DNA of 64,000 nt, taken from NCBI GenBank assembly GCA_008638375.1, contig CM018035.1:24540807-24604806 (forward strand). Direction: 5' to 3'. A model generated the notes under the pieces. That model saw only the letters and a program-made list of their open reading frames with translations, had not been told where the DNA came from and did no database searches. The position numbers were made by a program, and so were the translations under genes. Of this stretch, positions 54,151-64,000 are shown one piece after another (position 1 is the stretch's first letter; every line of letters starts with the position of its first letter). Source of the stretch: Nyssa sinensis. Its lineage: Eukaryota; Streptophyta; Magnoliopsida; Cornales; Nyssaceae.

Positions 54151-54621
54151 AATAATACCATTTTCTATAGTGATCACGTTGATTGTTGGAGAAAAAAAAT
54201 TGCAACACAAATAGTTACTCTTGTAATAGGCTACCTTGGGAATGATGCAGGTCTATCAAGAAAAAGAATTCAATTACACAAGGCCTCACTCACAAGTTTG
54301 ATTAAAAAAAATTATTGAAAAAATCTCGGTAATCTCTCTCACTGTTGGTTATATGGTGGTTGACTCACTGTGCACGTGGGACAAACTTCGACTTATGGCC
54401 ATGCACAGTTGCAGCATAGAGTGCCTACATATATATAAAATATTGTAATTCTAATACAATTAAGACTTCAATTTAATAATACTACTCCAACTAGGATAAA
54501 GACTTCTAGTCCCACTAATAATTAATTACCCAACTTTTATCTAAAATAAGGCTTATCTAAGAAATATCAAACACTACTAGGACTCAAAATTGAGAGTCCT
54601 TCTAAAATTTTACTAGCTTGG

Positions 54622-55440
54622 TTTAATTGGCACACATTGCCTCCCTTAAATCAAGCTCTTCAAGCTTCATCATGCTAAGCAATCTCTTCAACTTAAAAAA
54701 TGAATTTGCTTTGAGCGGCTTTATATAAGTATCTGCAACTTGATTTTCAGAAGGAAAAAAGTCAAGCTTGATCTCCTTGTCATTCACCAAACCACGAATG
54801 AGGTGAAACTTGATATCAATGTGCTCACTTCTGCCATGAAACACTGGATTCTTCATCAATGTGATGGTTGACTTGCTATCACAAAATATTATTGTAGGAC
54901 CATCTTACTTATGTTGTGGAACACTAAGCACTCGTCCACAACCAACTGCTTGAGTAACTATACTTCCTACTGCAATGCACTCTACCTCTACTGTTGAAAG
55001 AGATACCACCTGCTGTTTCTTAGAAGACCAAGAAAATACACCAAAACCAAGATGAAAGACATGACTTAAAGTACCCTTTCGTATCTCAGTATCACCTACC
55101 CAATCACTATTTGTACAGCTAACAAGTTCCAAACTATTAGAAGATGAGTAAAAAAATACTATCACTCTGCGTACGACAAATGTATCACAAAATTCGTGTA
55201 GCAGCTTGGAAGTAAGATTGAGGTGGAGTCTCCTTGAATCTGCTAATAAACCTAACACCAAACATAATATATGGCATAGTAGAAGTCAAATATCTTAAAC
55301 TTTCCACCAACCTTTGAAAGCAGGTTGGATTCACAAATTCACTTATACCATCTTTCATTAATTTCAACCTCTTTTCAACTAGAGTCAAAATTGGATTTGA
55401 CTTGTCCATCTTGAACCTTTTTAAAATATCACCAACATAC
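54622..55440 (-). pseudogene. Copia-M RT end and RNase H
   Basis: Pieces in order: PILTLVEKRLKLMKDGISEF, FQRLVESLRYLTSTMPYIMF, then LELVSCTNSDWVGDTEIRKG, VFSWSSKKQQVVSLSTVEVE, and the end HIDIKFHLIRGLVNDKEIKL with SENQVADTYIKPL and LREAMCAN. These are Copia RNase H signatures (the DSDWAGD motif reads NSDWVGD). Frameshifts separate the parts. Confidence 0.88.
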
Positions 55441-56344
55441 TTTTTTGTGAAATAAAAATTCCACCATCTGTTTGAGCAACTAACTTTTGTTTGTAACCCT
55501 TAGCCACCAATCTCGCTTTAAAGCGGTCAACCTCATTATTGGGCCTGTACTTTGTCTTGTACACCTACTTCACACCAATTGGTTTCTTATCACCCATGGA
55601 TTTAATCTAATGATCATCACGAGAGGCTTCTTCAAAATTCAATGGATCACAATCTTTAAATAAAGCAAAATTCACCAAATCTTTATTACTTGGATCATTA
55701 TCACTACCTACAACAAAATCTTATGAGCGAACAAGCAAGTGGCGTTGGCGTTAGGGATGCCTAGAGGACTCTACATGAGCTGATGGCACATCCGAAAATG
55801 AAGGATCATTAATATAAGGCTCTTCTGAATTTCAATCTATGGATCTGCATCATTAAAAATTAAAGCTAGCTACCTTTTCTTATTCTGAGACCAATCTAAA
55901 ACACCTTGCTCATCAAACATCACACCATGACTGATAATCACCTTCGATGTTATTGGATTGTACAATTTATAGGCTTTTGACAACTGACTATAGCCAATAA
56001 AAATACATTGTTCACCTCTGTCATCAAGCTTCTTTCTAAGATGATCCGGCGCATGAGCATATGCAATGCATCCAAACACCCTTAGTTGTTTAATAGTAGG
56101 TGTATGTACACTCCAAGCTTCCTGCGGGGTTTTGTTAGAAACACTTCTAGTAGGGCACATATTCAAAACATCGATAGCACAAGCAATAACTTTTACCCTT
56201 TAGGCAAATTTTTAAATTTCAACATACATCTAACCAAATCCATAATAGTTCTATTCTTTCTCTCTACCACTCTATTTTTTTGTGGAGTATGTCTAGCAGT
56301 CAATTGATGCCTAATACCATGCTTCTCTGAAACATCATCACAAA
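55441..56344 (-). pseudogene. Copia-M integrase C-terminus joined to deleted RT
   Basis: Integrase is visible from HGIRHQLTARHTPQKN-type sequence (near 56290) through KTPQEAWSVHTPTIKQLRVFG and CIFIGYSQLSKAYKLYNP (55870-56166). RT starts VYKTKYRPNNEVDRFKARLV near 55540 but after GYKQK it jumps to AQTDGGIFISQK. The catalytic YVDD region is therefore deleted. Confidence 0.85.
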
Positions 56345-56792
56345 TAAGATATTCTGTAATAGGTTACCTTGGGATTGATACAGATCTATTAAGAAGAAGA
56401 ATTCAATTACACAAGGCCTCACTCACAAGTTTGATTCAAATAAACTTTATTAAAAAACTCTCAACAATCTCTCTCACTGTTGGTTTTATGGTGCCTGACA
56501 CTGCACATTGCACACGACACACACTTCACCTTATGCCCACACACAATTACGGCACACAGTGCCCACATATATATAAAATATTGTAATTCTAATTCTAATG
56601 CAATTAAAGACTTTTATTCTTACACAAATTAATAATACTACCTCAACTACGATAAAGACTCTTAGTCCCACTAATAATTAATTACCCAACTCTTATCTAA
56701 GATAAGGCTTATCCAAGAAATATTAAACATTACTAGGACCCAAAATTAAGAGTCCTTCTAAAATTCTAATAGCTTAGTTTAATTGGCACATA

Positions 56793-57311
56793 GTGATGTT
56801 GTCAAAAAATTCTCAATCATAACGATGCCATAAGTATGACCTGTAAAAGAAAAAAAAAATTAAAGACACCAACATAATGTCATTCTAAAGCTTTTGATGA
56901 TCAAGTCAACATAGAGATAATAAATAATGTATATGTGAGAATAAAAATCAATGTGTACTTTGAGCATACCAAACCCCATTATTTATAGGGATTGATAATC
57001 TTTGAGTTTAGTAATTTTTTATTGAAATAGAAGTTTTACTTGCCTAACAAGTTATGAATTAATTGATTCTTCATCCTCCTAATTGGGATAAGATTCATTT
57101 TTGTAACACTCTAACCCAAATACATTAGGTTACTAAATACTGTTAGGCTACCAAAAATATACACATAAAATATTGTTAGCACATCGTAGGTACAATAGGT
57201 GTAATGTGTGGGACATATGTATACATATACATATATCAATATATAATGGTGTGTACAAATAAATACACACAAAGAATAAAAACTAAAAATCAATATTATA
57301 TATATATATAT
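56793..57311. repeat. Dispersed ~490-bp repeat, copy 2
   Basis: Counterpart of 33117-33600, starting two bases after the Copia-M LTR and ending in a TA microsatellite (57297-57313). It contains no gene. Confidence 0.75.
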
Positions 57312-57419
57312 ATTGTTAGGACTTTCAGTCTATTTAAGTATTGACTAATCCATGTTTGACAAAACTATTAAGTTTTATTTAATTCAAGTCATCGTACTCA
57401 AGCCTTGTGATCATTACTG

Positions 57420-59860
57420 TAATTCATATGGACTTGATGGGTCATACTAGAATTGAAAGTCTAAGTGGTAGGAGATATATCCTAGCTATGGTAGATGATT
57501 TCTCTAGGTACTCTTTTGTAGATTTCCTTAGAGAGAAGTCAGATGTTTATAATGTTGTCATTAGGATTAGTTAACGAATCCAAAATAAGAAGGGTTACAC
57601 AATCACAAGGGTAAGAAGTGATCATGGTACTGAATTTAAAAAATCCCCTATGACTGATTATTGTGATAATATCAGCATAAAACATGAGTTTTCAGCTCCC
57701 AAAACACCTCAACAGAATGGGGTAGTTGAAAGGAAGAATAGAGTTATTCAAGAGATGGCTAGAGGCATGCTCTTTGGCAAGTCCTGTACCTAGGAAATTT
57801 TGGGCAGAATCGGCTAGTACATCTTGTCACACGATCAATAAGGTTTATCTAAGACCAGGTTCAAGTCAGACTCCGTATGAGTTGTGGACTGGCAAAACCT
57901 AGCCTCAAGTATTTCAAAGTCTTTGGTAGTCATTGTTATATTTTACGAGACAGAGAAAACTTGAAAAAATTTGATCAAATGAGTGATGATGGTATATTCC
58001 TAGGTTATTCCACTAACAGTTGAGCTTTTAAAGTTTATAATATTAGGAATTCCGCTGTTATGGAGTCTATCAATGTTGTAATTGATGATGAAAAAAATGT
58101 AGACACCTTAGGAGATTTAGAAGATCCTATTGTCCTTGATGAGCCCATTGAAAATAATGAGAATAATAGATTACAGGTTGAAGATGGTACTTTATCTATT
58201 GTTAGGAAAATTACTCCAATTTGGGTTGAAAGAGTCATGATCCCTCAAATATAATAGCAAATCCTATAAGTGGGATCAAAACAATAGCTTAAATTGAGAA
58301 TGAATTGAGTTTTCATTGCTTCACTTCTCAAGTAGAACCCAAGAATGTGAAAAAAGCTCTCATACATGATGATTGGATTCTTGCTATGCAAGAAGAGTTG
58401 CTTCAATTCAAAAATCTTGATGTTTTAAAATTAGTCCCACGACCTAGAGATTGTAATGTCATTGGCACAAAGTAGATTTTTAAGAAAAGTTAGATGTGTA
58501 TGGTGTCATAGTAAGAAATAAAACTAGGTTGGTTTCTCAAAGTTATACTCAGGTTGAGAGTGTAGACTTTGATGTGACTTTTGCTCCAATTGCTAGGCTA
58601 GAAAATGTGAGACTATTTCTAGCTATGAAATGTCATTTGAAGTTCAAACTTTATCAAATGGATGTTAAGAGTGCTTTTTTACATGAAATTATTAAGGAGG
58701 AAGCCTATGTGGAACAACCCAAGGGGTTTGAGGATCCATAAAGTCCTAGTCATATTTATCAACTCAAGAAAGCCTTGTATGGTTTGAAGCAAACTCCTAG
58801 AGCTTGATATGAGAGGCTATCTTTTTATCTTCTTGAAAAAGCTTTTTCAAGAGGGAGAGCTGATAAGACAATGTTTGTTAGGAAGGATGGTAAGGACTTT
58901 GTGATTGCTTCAAGTCTATGTTAATGACATAGTTTTTGATTCCACAAGTACCTAACATACTCATGAGTTTGCAGGAGAGATGAAATTAGGCTTTGAGATA
59001 AGTATGGTTGGTGAACTGAATTTTTTCTTAGGACTCCAAGTTAAGCAAATGAGATATGGTATTTTTATCTCTCAATCAAAATATGCCAAGGAGTTAGTGA
59101 AAGACTTTGGCTTGGAAAATGCTAAGCATGCTAGAACTCCTTATGAGTACTAGTACAAAGCTTAGTAGTGACACCATAGGCAAGGGCGTTGATCCCACAC
59201 TATATAAGAGTATGATAGGTAGTTTACTTTATCTCACTTCTAGTGGACCAGACATTGTTTTTAGTGCTGGTGTTTGTGCATGTTTTCAATCTACACCTAA
59301 AGATTCACACTTGATTACTGTCAAACAAAATGTTAGATATGTGAATGCGACTTTAGATTATGGCATTTGGTATTCCTTTGATACCAATGCTACTTTGGCT
59401 GCATATTCAGATGTAAAATGGGATGGGAATAGTTGATGACTGAAAGAGCACTTCTGATGGATGCTTCTACTTGGAAAACTCTTTAGTATCTTGGCATAGT
59501 AAGAAGCATGATTCTATTTCTCTTTCCACAGCTGAGGTACAGTATATAGCTGCAGGTAGTTGTTTAGCACAACTATTGTGGATGAGACAAATGTTGAAAG
59601 ACTATAGAGTTATTGTTGACACTATGACGGTCTATTGTGATAACTCAAGTGCAATAAATATCTCTAGAAATCATGTTCAACACTCTAGGAAGCATATAGA
59701 CATTTGCATCATTTCATTAGAGAAGTTACACAAGAGAATGTCATATCTTTGCAATATGTTCCTACAGAACACTAATTGGCAGATATTTTAACCAAATCTC
59801 TAGATGGCCTTCAGTTTAAAAATCTTCAGAAATCTATAGGTATTTGTTTTATTGAGTAAT
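57420..59860 (+). pseudogene. Copia-P pol: integrase, RT and RNase H, heavily decayed
   Basis: Integrase core: MVDDFSRYSFVDFLREKSD, RSDHGTEF and APKTPQQNGVVERKNRV (57480-57740). RT: NKTRLVSQSYTQVESVDFDV, MDVKSAFLHEIIKEEAYVEQ, QLKKALYGLKQ and a box reading YVNDIVF (near 58919) where YVDD is expected. RNase H: SWHSKKHDSISLSTAEV, VYCDNSSAINISRN and SRKHIDI (59480-59710), ending at NLQKSIGICFIE near 59857. Dozens of stops; no gag or LTR can be attached with confidence. Confidence 0.88.
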
Positions 59861-60908
59861 TGTGTGTTCTACCAAGGGTCTAGGTCACTCTTCATATTCT
59901 CATCTTTTTCCTAAATCATTCGTTCTTAGATTAGGGATTTCTTTTAGTTATTTTTGATAGTTTAATTTTTCTTTAAAACAAATTCCAAAAAGATTTTGTT
60001 TTCTTTTAGTGCATTTGAATGTGATATCATATTCTCAATTATCTTAAGTTAAATTTAGTGTTAGAAACTATGCTATATATTTTTAATTTCTTTCATGTTT
60101 TGCAATTACTCTTTTCTACTTAAGTTGTCTTCACTTTTCTTATCTCTCATTCACTCATTGTTTTACCATTACGATTTCTTTTAGTGCATTTGTTTTCTTA
60201 TTGCTTAGTGTGTGCAAGGTAAGGGATACCATTAGGATAGTGTGTATAGCATTTAGAGGGGTGTACCTTTGAAATCTAGCTTCCTGTCTAGTTGTGGGAA
60301 AGCCACCTTAAAGAATGCCAATGCATTTAGTCATTTTAAATTTTGACTTTGGTAAAATTCAAAGGAGATATAGGGATGAATCAAAAGGTCTAATTTTACC
60401 AAGATCATTTCACTATGGTTGTTTGTGCTTATTATGAGTTGAATCATTTAACATTGTAATGAACTCATTGATATTAGTACATCTCATGATTAAATTTTAT
60501 CAATTCCATAATCTACTTCATGAGTTGATGTGTTAAGGGAGAGTTTAGATGCATATTGAGTATTTAAGAATAATTATGAATTATGAATATCTTGAAAATA
60601 TATCTCATTGTCTCTAATGCATTTGTCTTGAAAAAATTGGTTGTTAGATATTGCACTTCATATGCTAATTCATAAAACTTCTTGTTTCCAACAGTTGTTT
60701 TTGGTCAAGAAAGTGAGATACTACTCAAGTCGTTCGAACGACCACATTTTTGTTTGAATGAAGCATTTTTTGAGAGACATTGTTAGTGGGGCTCATTTGA
60801 ACGACAACCCTCTCATTCAAATGAGTGTATGGTTTTTGAGGCATCATTTCGGTCGTCCAAACAGTTATATAAGCCACGTTTGTTAATTTTTTCTTTTAAC
60901 TGTTCCCT

Positions 60909-60956
<48 letters not shown>

Positions 60957-61140
60957 CTTTTTCAATTCCATTCTGGTTAAAGTGTTAGGCACTTCGAGAG
61001 GATCATTTTCACCGATCAATTTCTTCATTGGGTCATGCCTTGTCATTCGGTGAGTTATCTTAGTTTACATCATTTGTTACTAGTTTTTTTTATTTCATAC
61101 AGTCTAGGACTAGTTTGAGACTGCTACACAATTTCTTGAC
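59861..61140. other. Non-coding 3' region of Copia-P or LTR-like sequence
   Basis: No coding sequence. A CGTTCGAACG palindrome lies near 60732 with TTTGAATGA/TTTGAACGAC variants up to 60850. TTATATAAGCC near 60866 looks like a TATA box and is followed by a (CT)n-(TA)n tract (60911-60955) and a CGGTGAGTT donor-like site near 61050. The order suggests the promoter/leader part of an LTR, but no terminal repeats can be paired. Confidence 0.45.
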
Positions 61141-61149
61141 ATAGAGCCA

Positions 61150-61701
61150 TCTTAGGAATTCAATTCTTTTCCTATCATTCAAATATCATGGCTCAGGCCA
61201 TTACTGATTAGGCACACTTCACCTCCTAGTCTTTATGCTATGGTCTATTGATGTAGACACGTTAAAGACTCCTCTCGTTTTCGAGAGATAGACCACTATG
61301 AGACATAGGTCAATCTTAGTAGAGAGGTCTGTTGTCATAGATCATTTTGACTGTAGTTTAGTTCACCGTCAGTTTGCAGCATGCGGTTGGGGTTCACTTC
61401 TTTATATTTCTGGCCTACTGATATTCATTTGGTTTGCGAGTTCTATGCAAACTTGCAGCCTCATATCATAGATCTATCAATTTCTGTTTATGTTCGGGGT
61501 ATATATTTTATCTTGACCCCAACTATTGTTGCCTATGTTCTTCGACTTCCTCGAGTCGATCATCCTCATTATCCGATTCTTGGTGTTAACCCTGCCACTA
61601 ATGAGGTTGTCATCGATGCTCTATGGAGAAATGGCTTGCAAGTCCTTCAGACCAATAGAAATCGTCTTGATCATGCCTTGATGACTGAGGACTATTTGTA
61701 A
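61150..61701 (+). pseudogene. Putative plant-transposon protein fragment (Transposase_32-like)
   Basis: An open frame at 61381-61701 encodes LVCEFYANLQPHIIDLSISV, YVRGIYFILTPTIVAYVLRL and a C-terminal NEVVIDALWRNGLQ stretch. The EFYANL and VRG-X-F-TPT pattern fits the 'putative plant transposon protein' domain found beside retrotransposons. Upstream frames (61270-61380) continue it with breaks. The frame ends at the TAA created by the LTR that begins at 61696, so the gene is truncated by that insertion. Domain call from memory of the family pattern. Confidence 0.6.
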
Positions 61702-64000
61702 CACCCCAATCCTGTAATTAATAATTAAATATTAATTATTATTTAATACCGGCTCAGAGAATAATCAAGGGAATTAACCCTAATCTCCCGATGGTCAAGA
61801 TAGACCGATAAAACAATTAAAACATGTTCGAGAATAGGGTATAATACCCGAACCTAATTACCAATTAATTAGGTGAAATAATGTCAATTTAACACTGACG
61901 AAATTCGAATTAATTAACCACGGAAATCCTGAATGACTAATAAATGACACGAAACCTCTGACACTGTAGATAACTGAAATATGAAACTCTCGGAACAAAC
62001 CGCATCGAAAAAGGAGTTACGGAATGAAAGTTATGAGGCAAACATCAAAAACTGAATTACTGCGCAGCCAAACGTGGCCTTAACCAAAAATGGTGAGAAA
62101 GGGGCCAAATGGGAGGCCAAGGGAATTGAACCCTTGACCTTTGAGAGAATAAATTCTTCCCAAAAACTTACCAGTTAGGCTACCCATTACTTTGTACATA
62201 TATATGCAACTTATTTGTATATATCTCTGTATTGCCTTAACTTGCCACCCAAAGCAACCAATGAGATTACATGCAAACCCCATATGATTGGTTTGCATCA
62301 GCCCACCTCAGCCCTAGGTTCCACTGATTCTCTGATGTATACATCTAGAGATGTATATGTATAGGTATGTGTGATATTATATATATAGATATATATGTAT
62401 ATATTACATATAAAAGACTGATATTTGCTAGTTAAAGAGGAGAAAACAGATCTGTTGGGGGTGAGAGACCAAAGGAGTGAGAGAGAGAGAGAGAAAGGGC
62501 TGCATGTACGTGTGTATCCATGGCTTGTGTGTATACAAGCTTGTGCATGCCTATTGTTTACATGGAAATGCACCAAAGGACAGAGGGGAACTGAAGCATG
62601 ACTGAACTGAGGCAGCCACCGAGGTCGTGCCTGAACCAAGCCAGAGGAGAGACTGCCACTGTTGAAGGTAAAAATTCAAATTTTTCCTTCATTTATTGGT
62701 TTGAATTTTTAGAATTGTTTTGAGGAAATTCTGGGGCTATAAGGACTGTAATTGCATGCATGTTAGCTAGACTGAAAATCTAGGTTGTTTAAGCATAAGA
62801 AGGACCATCGGACTGCTTGGAATTCAAGCAAAAACCCAAAGCCGTGACCCATCCTCCATGGATGACCTTGCATGCAACCAATCTGAAATGACCAAAACCA
62901 AACCATGTTTGGATGGTCGAGACTTGATCTATAGGTCACGAGAGTTTCCAAACACCAACCCGCGACCCTAGAGCACTGATTTGGACCCTTAAAACCGAAC
63001 CTATAGGTTTCGGCCATGAAACCCAACTCCCAAATCAGACTTCTAAATTATGATTTTGGAATGGGACATTGATTCCCATGGATATACGGTCACAAAGAAA
63101 CAAAAACCATGGAAAATGATGGAGAAAGGAGGATTTACCAGCCAAATTATCGTTTCGGCTATTCCTCCATGGATCAAACATTTGAGCTTGTTTCGAGCCA
63201 CCAAATCAATGCCAACTTGTTGGCATGACACCCAGAAGTAAACTGGAACCAAGGGCAGAGAGAATTCGTGGCCGAAATATCACGAATTTGAAGAAATCCG
63301 AACCTGTAACTAGGGCTACAGCACCTGACATGGTGAAGAAGACGACGAGTCGACTGGGTTGACTCGTCCAACACGTCTAAACCCACTGAACCGACTCGGA
63401 CACGTGTCTGTCCACGAGCGTGCCACCGAATTATTGAAACTGCGCCGTTTTGGTGTTAAAGATTTTAAATTAAAACCTGACTTCGACTGTTTGGCAACAC
63501 GGTTAATAAATCCGAAATTAGGGAAAATTGGATTGGGCTTAGCCCTAAACACGGATAAGGGCCAATTAGGGATGAGAGGGATATCTTATCCCGGTTTTCT
63601 GAGAGACTAGTGAACCGGTTGGTTCACTGGAGTTCTGGACCGGTTCAAATTTTGAACCTAAAACCCAAGGGGTTTGAACCCTAATTTAATGAAATTATAT
63701 TTTGACCCTAAAACTTTCTGAAAATTACGGATCTGCCCCAACAGTTCTGAATATTGCACAGTGGCCCAGATTTTAGAAAATTTCTTCATTTAAGCCCCTG
63801 GTAATTAATTAAATAATAAAATAATTATTTAATTATTTTATTAAATAGGTAAAATTACAATTTTACCCCTAGACATTAAATATGTCAAACGGAGTCCAAA
63901 TAAATTAAATAAATAGTGTATTTTCACTATTTCAAGTATTCTGGACTCAATGGTACAGTCCGATTTTGGAAATACAGTCCCAAAAAATACAGACTCGTAG
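61696..64000 (+). mobile_element. LTR of another retrotransposon, cut by the window end
   Basis: Starts TGTAACACCCCAATCC, a typical plant Gypsy LTR beginning, inside the preceding open frame. Its internal order mirrors the Gypsy-1 LTR: tRNA-like module antisense (62122-62182), AT/GA microsatellites (62340-62500), AATTAATT-type repeats (63800-63850), then a GGTAAAATTACAATTTTACC palindrome-like patch and CTGGACTCAATGGTACAGTC. The LTR is at least 2.3 kb. Short open frames on both strands in 62.7-63.6 kb show no domain. Confidence 0.7.
62122..62182 (-). promoter_or_regulatory. Antisense tRNA-like A/B boxes in the terminal LTR
   Basis: On the minus strand TAGCCTAACTGG (62171-62182) is a perfect A box and GGTTCAATTCC (62122-62132) a perfect B box, about 38 nt apart. 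It is opposite to the LTR's own direction, as in Gypsy-1. Confidence 0.55.

Larger units (their letters stand above)
44255..54172 (+). mobile_element. CACTA-2: En/Spm-type transposon, 5' end truncated
   Basis: A plus-strand relative of CACTA-1 with the same parts in the same order: subterminal repeats, C/T-rich leader, hairpin block, TNP2-like gene, Transposase_24-like gene, tandem array, subterminal repeats. The right end has the inverted terminus TTTTCTATAGTG ending at 54172 (CACTATAGAAAA). The left end lacks any CACTA terminus and joins Gypsy-2 pol at 44254/44255. It therefore cannot be a simple insertion and should be immobile. Confidence 0.9.
54222..56790 (-). mobile_element. Copia-M: internally deleted Ty1/Copia element
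   Basis: Two LTRs, 54222-54634 (413 bp) and 56355-56790 (436 bp), start TGTGCCAATTAAAC on the minus strand and end near CCTATTACA. A purine tract (AAGGGAGGCAATG on the minus strand) abuts the left LTR. The interior holds only part of integrase, scraps of RT, and RNase H. Primer site, gag, protease and integrase N-terminus are missing: the right LTR runs almost straight into integrase sequence. No target duplication is apparent. Confidence 0.85.

Noticed and set aside
62763..63610. Cluster of 60-90-codon open frames on both strands
   Set aside because: They overlap each other, have no domain, and lie in the terminal LTR. The higher GC content there favours long chance frames.

Overview
This is nuclear DNA of a flowering plant, probably a eudicot (the exact taxon cannot be read from the window). 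The evidence is a four-exon gene with canonical GT-AG introns, plant chromovirus-type Gypsy elements primed by initiator tRNA-Met, Copia remnants, CACTA (En/Spm) DNA transposons, a MITE, and AT/CT microsatellites. About 85-90% of the window is transposon-derived and nearly all of that is decayed. The one clear host gene is an apparently intact MOTHER OF FT AND TFL1 (MFT, PEBP family) gene on the minus strand at 6760-8602. It has exons of 195, 62, 41 and 221 bp, a TATA box, a (CT)n leader, and G-box/ABRE and RY-like elements upstream.

Layout. 1-2.9 kb: divergent LTR-like sequence with an internal 211-bp duplication. 2.9-6.7 kb: unassigned sequence, an orphan ~160-bp tandem array and a MITE. 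6.76-8.9 kb: MFT and its promoter. 9269-32976: a full-length but mutated minus-strand Gypsy chromovirus (Gypsy-1) with 3338-bp LTRs and a TATAA target duplication. Its reverse transcriptase is split by a 12.3-kb minus-strand CACTA element (CACTA-1, 15022-27287) with perfect CACTACAAGAAAA termini and a TGT target duplication. 33.1-34.6 kb: a dispersed repeat and a Copia LTR with its primer-binding site. 34633-44254: a second minus-strand Gypsy (Gypsy-2) whose 5' LTR is followed by the 3' end of another internal region, a recombinant LTR-internal-LTR-internal arrangement. 44255-54172: a plus-strand CACTA (CACTA-2) whose 5' terminus is lost. 54222-56790: a deleted minus-strand Copia with both LTRs. 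56.8-59.9 kb: a dispersed repeat and a decayed plus-strand Copia pol. 61.1-61.7 kb: a fragment of a putative plant-transposon protein. 61696-end: the start of another plus-strand LTR, cut by the window edge.

The two CACTA elements share a layout: subterminal repeats, a leader block with a hairpin, a TNP2-like transposase (transposase-associated, Transposase_21, DUF4218 and DUF4216 regions), a second Transposase_24-like gene, an array of ~161-bp tandem repeats, and subterminal repeats again. Both transposase genes carry the same in-frame TAG codon after the N-terminal domain, and both retain a conserved leader hairpin. The three long Gypsy-type LTR families each carry a tRNA-like pol III A-box/B-box pair antisense to the element. 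I found no convincing wholly new system. The shared amber codon, the leader hairpin, the 161-bp arrays and the antisense tRNA-like modules are the observations most worth following up.
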